From CBDDHT01 sp965227905 (lineage in GTDB: Bacteria > Pseudomonadota > Alphaproteobacteria > Rhizobiales > Methyloligellaceae): a stretch of 64,000 bases of DNA. Below the pieces are notes generated by a model. The model was given only the letters and a program-made list of their open reading frames with translations, ran no database searches and was not told the origin of the DNA. Location of the stretch: NCBI GenBank assembly GCA_965227905.1, contig OZ245780.1, forward strand, positions 4,154,001 through 4,218,000, given 5' to 3'. The translations under genes and the position numbers were made by a program. Shown one piece after another: positions 44,418-52,793 of this stretch (its first letter is position 1; each line of letters opens with the position of its first letter).

Positions 44418-45410
44418 CTAAGGCCTCAAGACAATTTTTCCAGCCGCTACGCGACCGTCGCGCAATTCCTGGAATGCCGTAGCCCCCTCGTCCAAAGCGC
44501 GCTCTTCGAACCAGTCGATGGACCCGAAAAGCCCCTTATGCAGACCATCCAATGTCTCGCGATAGTCACCCATCGTATAGGTGTAGGTGCCGATGAAAGT
44601 GATCTCCTGCAAGGTCATCTTGCGGACATCGAGACCTTCACTGCTGCCACCGAGGCCGATGTGCATGACAACGCCGCCCGGTTTGACAAGCCGGCACGCT
44701 TCGGCACGTGTCGGTGTAAATCCCGCCGCGTCGACAACGACATCGAAGGTCGAGTCGTCTGGTTTGCCGGCCGCGGTTGGATCGTAGGAGTCGGCGATAT
44801 CCCAACGTGCCATGGCCTGACGTCTGAGAGGATTGGTCTCGGCCACAAGAATGTCTTTGCATCCCCGGCTCTTGAGAACGCCTGCTGCAGCTAGACCGAT
44901 GGCACCTCCGCCCATAACGGCCACCTTGCTCGCAGCGAGAGGACGATGAGCAGCCCGCTCACCGAGATTGACCGCGTGATATGAGGTGGCAATCGGTTCG
45001 GACAGCGCCGCGACGGCAAGGTCCAGATCATCTGGAACGGTGACGAGATTGCGTTCCGGCACGCGCACGAAGTCTGCGAAAGCACCGGGGCGCGGAGGCA
45101 TGGAAATGATCTGGCGGTCGGGACAGATGTTCGAGCGTCCGGACAGGCAATTCTCACATTGGCCACATGTCACCAGTGGATTGATGGCGACACGTTCACC
45201 TTTACGGGGGCCGGTTGCGATATGACCTGCCGCCTCATGGCCGAGGACCAGGGGCGCGGGCCGGCGTTCGTCATGCCCGAGATAGGCATGCATGTCCGAA
45301 CCGCAGATGCCGCAGGCTTCGACGGCAATGACGACTTCGTCTCCGGCGTCCGGATCTGCTTCGTCGCGCATTTCCATAGCCTCGGGGCCGGTATAGACGA
45401 GCGCTTTCAT
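44418..45410 (-). CDS. Zinc-dependent medium-chain alcohol/polyol dehydrogenase
   Basis: 330 aa. Catalytic zinc ligands: Cys in CGICGSDMH, His-Glu in GHEAAG, and a later Glu; structural-zinc cysteines in CGQCENCLSGRSNIC. NAD(P) Rossmann motif VMGGGAIGLAAAG near residue 164, followed by a loop with Glu (VAETNP), suggesting NAD. It resembles L-idonate/sorbitol-type dehydrogenases. It starts 9 bp after the SDR gene, last in the leftward carboxyltransferase-BKACE-SDR-ADH operon, and probably oxidises a hydroxyl substrate of that pathway. Confidence 0.88.
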   Translation of the reverse strand: MKALVYTGPEAMEMRDEADPDAGDEVVIAVEACGICGSDMHAYLGHDERRPAPLVLGHEAAGHIATGPRKGERVAINPLVTCGQCENCLSGRSNICPDRQIISMPPRPGAFADFVRVPERNLVTVPDDLDLAVAALSEPIATSYHAVNLGERAAHRPLAASKVAVMGGGAIGLAAAGVLKSRGCKDILVAETNPLRRQAMARWDIADSYDPTAAGKPDDSTFDVVVDAAGFTPTRAEACRLVKPGGVVMHIGLGGSSEGLDVRKMTLQEITFIGTYTYTMGDYRETLDGLHKGLFGSIDWFEERALDEGATAFQELRDGRVAAGKIVLRP

Positions 45411-45419
45411 ATCGATACC

Positions 45420-46193
45420 TTACTTGGCGGAATACCCGCCATCGATGGCCAGAATCTGGCCGGTAATATAGGCCGATGCAGGCGATGCGAGAAATACGGT
45501 GGCACCATCGAGATCCGGTAATTCGCCATTGCGCCCGATCGCCGTCATCGCTGCATGATGATGAGAAAGCTCGGAATCGGCAAACACCGGACCCGTGAGT
45601 TCCGTTGGAAAGAACCCCGGCAGGATCGCATTGGCCGTAATGCCATCCTTCGACCAGGCTTCCGCCATGGCACGCGTCAGCTGGGCAACGCCGCCTTTCG
45701 AGGCGCCATAGGCTATCCCATTCGCGAAGGCACGAAAGGATTGAAGCGAAGCGATATTGATGATGCTTCCCCGCCCTTTCTCGCGCATAGCCGGGACACA
45801 GGCCTGCGCCAGAAAGAATGGCGCCGAGAGATTGAGATCGAGGGTGCGGGACCAATCTTTCGGCGTAATCGTGTCCGCAGGCTGTCGGGGATTGACCCCG
45901 GCGGCGTTCACGAGAATGTCCGGCGCCCCGAAGGCTTCGCCTGCAGCCTCATGCAGAGCCGGTAGCGCATCGAGATCGGAAACATCCGCGGCCGCGATTG
46001 CTGCCTTTCCGCCTGCGCCTTCGATCTCTGCAACGACCTCGTTCAACGCTGCCTCGCGGCGCGCGACCAGCACCACACTGGCACCGGCCATCGCAAGCGC
46101 ATGAGCCATACGCCTGCCGATCCCGGATGACGCGCCGGTACAAAGCGCGACGCGGCCATCAAGTGAAAACAGATTTTCCAGATAAGGGGACAC
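45420..46193 (-). CDS. Short-chain dehydrogenase/reductase (SDR)
   Basis: 257 aa from GTG 46193, which puts the cofactor motif TGASSGIG near residue 18; the frame open to 46388 would overlap the BKACE gene and lacks SDR features. NNAG equivalent is VNAAGVN; catalytic Ser/Tyr/Lys in NIASLQSF and YGASKGG; GGYSAK end typical of FabG-like SDRs. Predicted NAD(P)-dependent oxidation or reduction of a hydroxyl/keto acid, plausibly making the beta-keto acid used by BKACE. Confidence 0.88.
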   Translation of the reverse strand: MSPYLENLFSLDGRVALCTGASSGIGRRMAHALAMAGASVVLVARREAALNEVVAEIEGAGGKAAIAAADVSDLDALPALHEAAGEAFGAPDILVNAAGVNPRQPADTITPKDWSRTLDLNLSAPFFLAQACVPAMREKGRGSIINIASLQSFRAFANGIAYGASKGGVAQLTRAMAEAWSKDGITANAILPGFFPTELTGPVFADSELSHHHAAMTAIGRNGELPDLDGATVFLASPASAYITGQILAIDGGYSAK

Positions 46194-46212
46194 CGTCAGT
46201 TCGTCTCCATAG

Positions 46213-47046
46213 TTAGTGTAAGGACCGGAGGCGGAGCAATTTTCGCGCTTCTGTGGGCGTCGCCGGATGGCGTCCGTACTCACCGGCAACGCCGACGATC
46301 TTCGAGACGAGTTCGGCGTTGCTGACTGCCAGCCGATCCTTGTCGAAGCGTAGATTGTCCTCAAATCCGGTGCGACAATGGCCGCCAAGCTCGAGCGCCC
46401 ATTTGTTCACTTCGAACTGGTGCCGCGCAACGCCCATGGCCGACCAGGTCGCATCGGGCAGCACGTCTTTCAATTCCGATATCAGAAACTCAAGCAGCGT
46501 CCGCCTGACGGGCATGGCATTGGGAATACCCATGACGAACTGCACGTGGGCGTGCTCGTCGAGCAAACCCTTCTTCACAAGGTTCGCCGCATTGTAGAGC
46601 ATGGCAACATCGAAGACTTCGATCTCCGGCTTCACCTCGTGTTTCTGCATATCTGTCGCCAACGTCTCAACAAAATCCGGAGGGTTCTCGTAGATATTGG
46701 TCGGGAAGTTGACCGAGCCTGTAGCCAGCGATGCCATGTCGGGTTTGAGATAAAGCATGGCAGCCCGCTGTGAAGGCTCACGACCACGGCCACCGGTCGA
46801 AAATTGCACGATCATGCCGGGACAATGCTTGGTCACACCTTCCTGGACCTGAGCGAAGAGATCGGGATCGGAACTCGGATCCTCATTCTCATCGCGAACA
46901 TGGATGTGAACGAGGCTTGCACCGGCTTCAAAGGCCTCATGCGTCGACTCGATCTGTTCGGCAGGTGTTACAGGCACGGCAGGATTGTCTTTCTTCTTCG
47001 GCAGGGCGCCCGTGATGGCTGCCGTGATGATACAGGGCTCAGACAT
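46213..47046 (-). CDS. Beta-keto acid cleavage enzyme (BKACE, DUF849)
   Basis: 277 aa TIM-barrel. Zn ligands H47 and H49 in HIHVRD; STGGRGREPSQRA near 83; MASLATGSVNFPTNIYENPP near 109; EVFDVAMLYNA; VMGIPNAMP; and MGVARHQFEVNKWALELGGH near 205. Family reaction: beta-keto acid + acetyl-CoA to acetoacetate + an acyl-CoA. Members are known for 3-keto-5-aminohexanoate, dehydrocarnitine and others, so specificity is not readable here. It lies 19-20 bp from neighbours on both sides, in an operon with a biotin-type carboxyltransferase and two dehydrogenases. Confidence 0.93.
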   Translation of the reverse strand: MSEPCIITAAITGALPKKKDNPAVPVTPAEQIESTHEAFEAGASLVHIHVRDENEDPSSDPDLFAQVQEGVTKHCPGMIVQFSTGGRGREPSQRAAMLYLKPDMASLATGSVNFPTNIYENPPDFVETLATDMQKHEVKPEIEVFDVAMLYNAANLVKKGLLDEHAHVQFVMGIPNAMPVRRTLLEFLISELKDVLPDATWSAMGVARHQFEVNKWALELGGHCRTGFEDNLRFDKDRLAVSNAELVSKIVGVAGEYGRHPATPTEARKLLRLRSLH

Positions 47047-47066
47047 TCATAAAAACTCCTATGAGG

Positions 47067-48518
47067 TCAGACAGATGTCTGAACGAAATGAAACGATTTG
47101 ATTTGATCGCGGTCGGTGATTTCCTTCACCAATGTGAGCAATGGCGTTTCCATCAGCGGATAAGCTGTTTCGATGGACCCTGCCTCTTTGAGAGCGCCAT
47201 ACTGTCCCTCGTCATAGAAGACAGCCAGTAGCAGATCGTCGTCCGACTCGAACGGACCGCGCGTTCGCCGGACGCGCGCCAATGACGGCTCAACAAGCAA
47301 GCCCGGACGCTCGGTGATCGGCTCGGCACCGCGCGTGATCTTGTCATAGAGATCGGGATCGATATCGCCCGCGATTTCTCCGTAACCGCCGCGAACATAA
47401 AGCCGCACTTCATCAGGAACAGAGTCGTATCGCTCCTTGCCCTGATCGACCGCCATTACATTGAGCACGGACTGGGTGACAATGTACTGAGCGAAAGGGC
47501 TCACGACGATCGGATAGCCAAGATCGGCGCGCACCTGCCCGGCTTCGTGAAGGATATCATTCAGCCGATCCTCGAGACCCATGGTTTCGAGCTGATATTG
47601 CAGGTTCGAGACCATGCCGCCGGCACACTGATGGTGATAGTGGAACTCGTCATATTCGTTGGGCGTTCCGACAGGCTTATCCTCGCGCGCGGCGATATAG
47701 CTGAGGCGATCGGCAACCTCCTCGATGGGTTCAAGATCGATATCCACGTCATAACCGCGGCGTCTGAGGTTTTGCGTAACCAGCTCCGTCGGCGCATGCG
47801 AGACGCCATTGGCTAATGTCGACGTGGCCGTGTGCACGACCTCGACACCGTGCTCGACGGCCTGAAGGACCACAAAGGGCGCCAGGCCGGAATTGCAGTG
47901 CGTGTGAATCTGCAGAGGCATCTCGCCGATTGCCGCCCTCACCGCCGGAACCAATGTCGGCATGCGTTCCGGGCGCAGCAATCCGCTGGCATCCTTCAGG
48001 AACACGGCATCGACGCCGAGCGCCGCCAGTTCCTTTGCCTTGCCCGCATAATACTCGTCCGTATGAACGGGGCTTTCCGTATAGACCAGTCCACCCACGA
48101 CATAGAGGCCGTGCTCCTTTGCCGCACGAATCGGTATTTCGAGATTCCGCATGTCGTTGAGCGCGTCGTAAGGCGTGTGGTAGCGCATGCCGTTTGCGGC
48201 GAATCGCTCTGCCGCCAGTTCGACGACGTCGTCGGGGAAAAACTCGAAGGTGAAGAGGCTCTGCCCGCGGGTGTGAATGATGAGCGGTGTCTCCGTGACC
48301 CACTCATTCAGGATGCGCATGCGCTCCCAAGGGTCCTCGCGCAAATAGCGCACGCAGACGTCGAAAACGGCGCCTCCGACAAGGTCGATTGCCTCGAATC
48401 CCGCGCGATCCAGGCGTGGCGCCAGCTCCCGCATCATCGCTGTCGTCATGCGTGTCGCCCATAGGCATTGATGCGCATCCCGCAGCGTCACGTCGATCAG
48501 TTTGATCGTTCGACCCAT
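47067..48518 (-). CDS. Biotin-dependent carboxyltransferase subunit (PycB/OadA-like)
   Basis: 483 aa carboxyltransferase TIM-barrel (about 5-300) plus PYC_OADA-type helical domain. Metal and catalytic residues: D14 in TLRDAHQCLWATRM, K175 in FLKDASGLL (usually KDMAGLL), H205 and H207 in IHTHCNSG. The usual FRxFDALND segment is MRYHTPYDALND, and KDAS replaces KDMA, so it is a divergent subgroup. No C-terminal biotinyl domain follows, so it needs a separate BCCP, encoded on the facing strand at 49509. Role: carboxylation or decarboxylation of a keto acid; direction unknown. It heads the leftward operon. Confidence 0.88.
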   Translation of the reverse strand: MGRTIKLIDVTLRDAHQCLWATRMTTAMMRELAPRLDRAGFEAIDLVGGAVFDVCVRYLREDPWERMRILNEWVTETPLIIHTRGQSLFTFEFFPDDVVELAAERFAANGMRYHTPYDALNDMRNLEIPIRAAKEHGLYVVGGLVYTESPVHTDEYYAGKAKELAALGVDAVFLKDASGLLRPERMPTLVPAVRAAIGEMPLQIHTHCNSGLAPFVVLQAVEHGVEVVHTATSTLANGVSHAPTELVTQNLRRRGYDVDIDLEPIEEVADRLSYIAAREDKPVGTPNEYDEFHYHHQCAGGMVSNLQYQLETMGLEDRLNDILHEAGQVRADLGYPIVVSPFAQYIVTQSVLNVMAVDQGKERYDSVPDEVRLYVRGGYGEIAGDIDPDLYDKITRGAEPITERPGLLVEPSLARVRRTRGPFESDDDLLLAVFYDEGQYGALKEAGSIETAYPLMETPLLTLVKEITDRDQIKSFHFVQTSV

Positions 48519-48630
48519 AGCGTCCTTTCGATCGGCCCCCTTATGCGATCGTCTCGTACCGCAAGACGATTGATTTCAGTTTTTGACAATAGCATAGTGA
48601 GGAACACGTCATTTTCCTGTCAAGACAACG
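48519..48630. promoter_or_regulatory. Divergent promoter region, carboxyltransferase operon / iclR-accB operon
   Basis: 112 bp between divergent starts, the likely site where the IclR regulator controls both catabolic operons. Short AT-rich elements are present (GACAATAGCATAGTG) but no perfect operator palindrome was found. Confidence 0.5.
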
Positions 48631-49512
48631 ATGATGAAAGCACGCAAAAAACGCAAATCGTCAGAGGTGAAATCGGAACCTATTGGTCGCCCGTCCAGAG
48701 CGCGCGGCGCGCAAAGCACCGAACATCTCTTGCAGTTCGGTGCCATGGGCAAAGCCTTCACCATTCTTGAGACTGTCACCGGCATGGATCAGCCGATGTC
48801 GATGGCGGAAATCGCGCGCCTGACCGGTCTTACCAAACCGACGGTACACCGCGTCATTACTCTGCTATCGGAAATCGGTTTTCTCGAACGTGATCATTCG
48901 GGCCGCGGTTACACAGAGGGACCCCGTTTGCTTTCGTTTGCGCTGAATACACTCAGCGCGGCATCGCATCGTTCGCTTCGTCATGGCATTCTCAGCAGAT
49001 TGTCGGAGACCCTCGGGGAGACATGCAATTTCGGGGTTTTGACAGGCTCGGAAGTGGTTTATCTGGATAGGGTCGAAGCCAAATGGCCACTTGGACTGCG
49101 ATTCGAATCGGGGAGTCAGGTCCCGGCGCATTGCACGGCGATCGGCAAGCTTTTGTTGAGCCTTCAACCGGAAGCCGAGCGTGAGGTGATTTTGAGCGCC
49201 ATGCCTCTGACGCGCTATACCAGCGAAACGATCACAGATCGGAAAGCGTTGCGTATCGCCTTGGAAGCGACGGCCAAGAGCAGGATTGGAACGGACGATC
49301 GGGAGTTCATGTCCGGCGTCGTCTGTATCTCGGTCCCGGTCATCACGCAAAGCGGCCAGATCGTTGGTGGCATTGCCGTCTCGGCGCCCGAGGCACGGAT
49401 TACACTGAAGGAAGGCCTGGCATTCGTGCCCGAAATGCGTAGTGCGGCGTCTCGTCTCGGGGCAACCTATGAGCCGGGCCAAAATGCGGACAAATCGGAA
49501 GTGCAGCAATGA
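48631..49512 (+). CDS. IclR-family transcriptional regulator
   Basis: 293 aa. Residues 1-38 are a basic lead; winged helix about 38-100 with MSMAEIARLTGLTKPTVHRV; IclR effector domain about 110-275 with FGVLTGSEVVYLDRVE, GSQVPAHCTAIGKLLLS and SVPVITQSGQIVGGIAVSAP. A tandem ATG makes 48631 or 48634 possible. Its stop overlaps the accB start by 4 bp, so regulator and biotin carrier are co-translated. It probably senses an intermediate of the flanking pathway. Confidence 0.92.
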   Translation: MMKARKKRKSSEVKSEPIGRPSRARGAQSTEHLLQFGAMGKAFTILETVTGMDQPMSMAEIARLTGLTKPTVHRVITLLSEIGFLERDHSGRGYTEGPRLLSFALNTLSAASHRSLRHGILSRLSETLGETCNFGVLTGSEVVYLDRVEAKWPLGLRFESGSQVPAHCTAIGKLLLSLQPEAEREVILSAMPLTRYTSETITDRKALRIALEATAKSRIGTDDREFMSGVVCISVPVITQSGQIVGGIAVSAPEARITLKEGLAFVPEMRSAASRLGATYEPGQNADKSEVQQ

Positions 49513-50051
49513 CATTGAGCTTTAAGGAGGTGGCAGAGATCCTCAAGCTGATCGATGCCTCGGACTGTGACGAGGTCGTACTCGAACTTGAAGGCACGAA
49601 GCTGGTTGTGCGACGACGCGGCAACGAGACCGAGCCGCAGTTGGCCCCTGCTGTGCCTGCTCCAATGATTGAGGCCGTGCCGGAAGCAAAGGTTCAAGAG
49701 TTCCCCGTGAAAACCGACTCGCGGCCAAATCTCGAGTTGGTGCCGGAACCCGCCGCAGCGGAACCGGAACCTTCCGCGGGCCCCGAAAACGAGCCGATGG
49801 CGGAAGAAGGTCTCGTTGCATTGCGGGCGCCGATGGTCGGCACGTTCTATCGTCGGTCCTCACCTGAGGATCCACCATTTGTCGAGGTCGGGACCGAGGT
49901 CAAAGCCGGCGATCCTCTGTGCCTCATCGAAGTCATGAAACTCTACACAACCATCGAAGCACCGGAGGATGGCGTCGTCGAACAGATCGCCGTCGAGGAT
50001 GGGACACTGGTCGAGTTCAATGCACTCCTCTTTCTGATCAGACCCAAATAA
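49509..50051 (+). CDS. accB: Biotin carboxyl carrier protein (AccB-like)
   Basis: 180 aa. N-terminal AccB-type helix-strand region (EILKLIDASDCDEVVLELEG), an acidic Pro/Ala linker (about 45-100), then the biotinyl hammerhead with LRAPMVGTFYRRSSPEDPPF and biotin-acceptor K144 in EVMKLY (EAMK in most AccB). It pairs functionally with the divergent carboxyltransferase. No biotin carboxylase is present in the window, so one must act in trans if the complex carboxylates. The gene overlaps iclR by 4 bp, with GGAGG in the wrong position for its start (codons 6-8), so translation probably depends on coupling. Confidence 0.93.
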   Translation: MTLSFKEVAEILKLIDASDCDEVVLELEGTKLVVRRRGNETEPQLAPAVPAPMIEAVPEAKVQEFPVKTDSRPNLELVPEPAAAEPEPSAGPENEPMAEEGLVALRAPMVGTFYRRSSPEDPPFVEVGTEVKAGDPLCLIEVMKLYTTIEAPEDGVVEQIAVEDGTLVEFNALLFLIRPK

Positions 50052-50057
50052 ATCCAG

Positions 50058-50798
50058 ATGGATCCGCTTTTCGCGCTGCAGGACAAATCGATCCTTGTCG
50101 CCGGGGCGGCCGGAGGGATCGGGAGTACGCTCGCCGCTCGTCTGGCTTCACGCGGCGCACGCCTTCTCCTCACGGACATCGATCCTGACCGCGTGAGCAA
50201 GCCCGACGGCGCCGAAAGCATCGTCGCGCCGATGGATGTAACCGACGAGGGTTCGATTGCCCACGCGGTCGACACGGCCCTGCAGCACTACGGACAACTC
50301 GACGGTATCCTGAATGCTGCCGGCATCCTCACGATCGGTTCGGCACTCGATCTCACCGAGGATGCCTTCCAAGCGACACTCGACATCAATCTCAAAGGGC
50401 CATTTCTTCTGTCCCGCGTTGCGGCGCGCGCCATGAGCGCAGATGGCGGCGCCATCGTGCACATCGCCTCGATCTCATCAAAGATGTCGAACGCCAACTA
50501 CGCGGCCTACGCATCGTCAAAGGCCGGGCTGGCGCAACTTGTCCGCGTTCTCGGGCGCGAGTGGGCGGATCGTGGCATTACCGTGAACGCGATCGGTCCC
50601 GCCATTATCGAAACTGGCATGACGAGCAACCATCTCGACGATCCGGATTTCCAGCAGCGCTATCTCGATCAAATCCCCATGGGTCGCTTGTCGACTCCCG
50701 ACGATCTCATCGGAACCGTTGTCCTTCTGTTGAGTGCGGCGGGGCAGTTCATTACCGGACAGACGCTCTATGTCGACGGCGGCCGTACCCTGGTCTGA
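50058..50798 (+). CDS. Short-chain dehydrogenase/reductase (SDR)
   Basis: 246 aa, 6 bp after accB. Cofactor motif AGAAGGIGSTLAARL near residue 15; acidic DIDPD after the second strand, favouring NAD; NAAGIL; Ser in ISSKMSNANY; YASSKAGLAQ; and C-terminal FITGQTLYVDGGRTLV. Classical FabG-like SDR. The second SDR of the locus suggests two successive hydroxyl/keto steps in the pathway. Confidence 0.9.
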   Translation: MDPLFALQDKSILVAGAAGGIGSTLAARLASRGARLLLTDIDPDRVSKPDGAESIVAPMDVTDEGSIAHAVDTALQHYGQLDGILNAAGILTIGSALDLTEDAFQATLDINLKGPFLLSRVAARAMSADGGAIVHIASISSKMSNANYAAYASSKAGLAQLVRVLGREWADRGITVNAIGPAIIETGMTSNHLDDPDFQQRYLDQIPMGRLSTPDDLIGTVVLLLSAAGQFITGQTLYVDGGRTLV

Positions 50799-50854
50799 CG
50801 CTGAGGCCGGCATGGCGTAATGTTTGACCGAGCACATCGAAAGGTTGAGTTCAG

Positions 50855-51751
50855 ATGGCAAATTCCCATGACTGGAATCATCAGACGGTCAATGCCAATG
50901 GGATCTCCATCCATTATGTGCGTCATGGCAATCCGGCGGATGATTCGCGCACGCCTCTGGTTCTAATCCATGGCTGGCCGGAGTTCTGGTACACATGGTC
51001 GAAGACGATCCCGGCGCTGGCCGAGACGTACGATGTTATCGCACCGGACCTTCGCGGCTTCGGCGACACGGAAAAACCCGATACATTGCCGCGCATGACC
51101 GACTATGTCCGCGATCTCGTCGGATTGCTCGATGCCCTGGGCATTGAGCGCGCCGGTTTGATTGCGCACGATGTCGGTGCCTATATCGCGCAGGGTTTTG
51201 CCATGGCCTATCCGGATCGCGTATCAGGCTTGTTCTTTTTCAACTGCCCTTATCCCGGTATCGGCAAGCGCTGGGTCGATCCGACCAGCGTCAACGAGAT
51301 CTGGTATCAGAGTTTCAATCAACTCGATTGGGCGCCTGCCCTGCTCAGATCCAGCCCCGAGGCCTGCCGACTCTATTTCGGCAATCTTCTCGCGCACTGG
51401 TCGGGCGATCCGGACACGTTCACCGAAGAACTCGACATTTGGGTCGAGAACTTTCTCAAACCCGGAAACCTCGAGGGCGGCTTTGCCTGGTATCGTTCTC
51501 TGAACGATGCCCGACTTGCCCTGATCCGCGACGGAGCTCCAAGGCGCCCGAAAATCGCCGTGCCGACCTATGTCTACTGGGGCGGGAAGGACCCGGTCTT
51601 GCGCGCCGAATGGACGGACCGCCTCGATGACTATTTCACGCATGTCACCGTCGAGATCGCAGAAGATGCCGGTCATTTCGTCCATTACGAGACACCTGAT
51701 GCCGCGAATGAGCGCATCGACCGCTTCTTTGGCGATCGCAACCCACAATGA
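50855..51751 (+). CDS. Alpha/beta hydrolase, epoxide-hydrolase/dehalogenase type
   Basis: 298 aa. Oxyanion segment HGWPEFWYTW (H39) near residue 39, nucleophile elbow AHDVGAY with Asp106 as nucleophile (as in epoxide hydrolases and dehalogenases, not serine esterases), and catalytic His in DAGHFVHYE near 273. An Asp-type nucleophile with HGxP fits epoxide hydrolase or haloacid dehalogenase more than an esterase. It is fourth in the iclR-accB-SDR operon and overlaps the permease gene by 4 bp. Confidence 0.85.
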   Translation: MANSHDWNHQTVNANGISIHYVRHGNPADDSRTPLVLIHGWPEFWYTWSKTIPALAETYDVIAPDLRGFGDTEKPDTLPRMTDYVRDLVGLLDALGIERAGLIAHDVGAYIAQGFAMAYPDRVSGLFFFNCPYPGIGKRWVDPTSVNEIWYQSFNQLDWAPALLRSSPEACRLYFGNLLAHWSGDPDTFTEELDIWVENFLKPGNLEGGFAWYRSLNDARLALIRDGAPRRPKIAVPTYVYWGGKDPVLRAEWTDRLDDYFTHVTVEIAEDAGHFVHYETPDAANERIDRFFGDRNPQ

Positions 51752-52524
51752 ACGACCTGATTGCCTGGGCGGACCTTGGTCAGCTTGATCTTTGGAACAC
51801 ACGCAATCTCATGGTCCTTGCCACCTTGATGGTTGGTGGCCTGTTGCGTGGCTTCGTCGGCTTTGGCGCCGCCCTTGTCATCATTCCAATCGTCAGCTTG
51901 CTCTACAGCCCGAAAGACGCAGTCGCACTTCATGCGGTTATCGAAATTCCAGCACTCTTCCGACTTGTCCCGATTGCCGTTCGTCATGCCGACGGCAAGC
52001 TTGTCTGGCCGTTAATCGCCGGCCTTGCCATCGTGATGCCGATCGGATCGTGGTTTCTAGCCTACATCGACCCAGAAATCATGAAGCTTACGATCGCCAT
52101 CATCGTGTTGACCCTGGTGATCCTGATTGCGTCCAATTGGCGGTACAGAGGGACGATCGGCAAACCGGTATCGTTCACGACCGGCGCCGTCAGCGGAATG
52201 ATTCAAGGCGCAGCAGGCGTGGGCGGCCCGCCGATTGTCGCGGTCCTGCTATCGCGCCCCGATCCGCCGGACATTATCCGCGGCAACATCCTTGCCGCCA
52301 TGGCTGCAATTCACGTCATCGCAATCGGCGTCTATGGAGCCTACGGATTTTTCACCAAAGATATCATTATCTTAGGCATCCTGTTTTCGCCGCCCTTCAT
52401 TCTCGCGATCAGTCTTGGTGCGCGCCACTATGATAAAGGCGGAAGCAGCTACTACCGCCGTGCGGCGCTGACGGTCCTCGCCTGTGTCGCGCTTGTAAGC
52501 CTCTACACCGTGCTTACGTCCTGA
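51748..52524 (+). CDS. TauE/SafE-family membrane permease
   Basis: 258 aa, about eight TM helices. Family motif GGLLRGFVGFGAALVIIPIV near residue 27, with its repeat GAVSGMIQGAAGVGGPPIV near 146. TauE/SafE proteins export sulfite, sulfonates or other organic anions; direction and substrate are not readable. It overlaps the hydrolase gene by 4 bp and is last in its operon, so it may export a product or import an anion used by the pathway. Confidence 0.88.
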   Translation: MNDLIAWADLGQLDLWNTRNLMVLATLMVGGLLRGFVGFGAALVIIPIVSLLYSPKDAVALHAVIEIPALFRLVPIAVRHADGKLVWPLIAGLAIVMPIGSWFLAYIDPEIMKLTIAIIVLTLVILIASNWRYRGTIGKPVSFTTGAVSGMIQGAAGVGGPPIVAVLLSRPDPPDIIRGNILAAMAAIHVIAIGVYGAYGFFTKDIIILGILFSPPFILAISLGARHYDKGGSSYYRRAALTVLACVALVSLYTVLTS

Positions 52525-52576
52525 CCGGCTTCGATCACGTCCCTCACTCTGCAAAAACTTAGATTCTTGACTTGAA

Positions 52577-52668
52577 AGTCCTGAAGCCGGCCCGCTCCCC
52601 CGGCCCAACCACCCCGAGGATACCCTTCTTGGGTGGTTGGGCCGGGGGAGCGGGCCGGCTTCAGGACT
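52577..52668. repeat. Perfect 38-bp inverted repeat with 16-nt loop
   Basis: Left arm 52577-52614 is an exact reverse complement of the right arm 52631-52668, GC-rich, with no mismatch. No T-tract follows on the plus strand; five T lie farther out on the minus strand. It sits 52 bp after the permease stop. It may act as a rho-independent-like barrier or be a relic of a mobile palindrome. Confidence 0.85.
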
Positions 52669-52793
52669 CTCGATACAGCCTCCAGGTGACGCTTACCTAA
52701 ACGGCCCATTCAGCGTGGGTTCATGCTGGTTTTTGTACATTTGTTACAGAGTTGATCGAACCGCGCCCGATCGGCGGTTCAAGGGAGGCAATG

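Noticed and set aside
45420..46388. Long version of the SDR (322 codons)
   Set aside because: It would overlap the BKACE gene by 176 bp, and the extra N-terminus lacks SDR features; GTG 46193 gives normal length.
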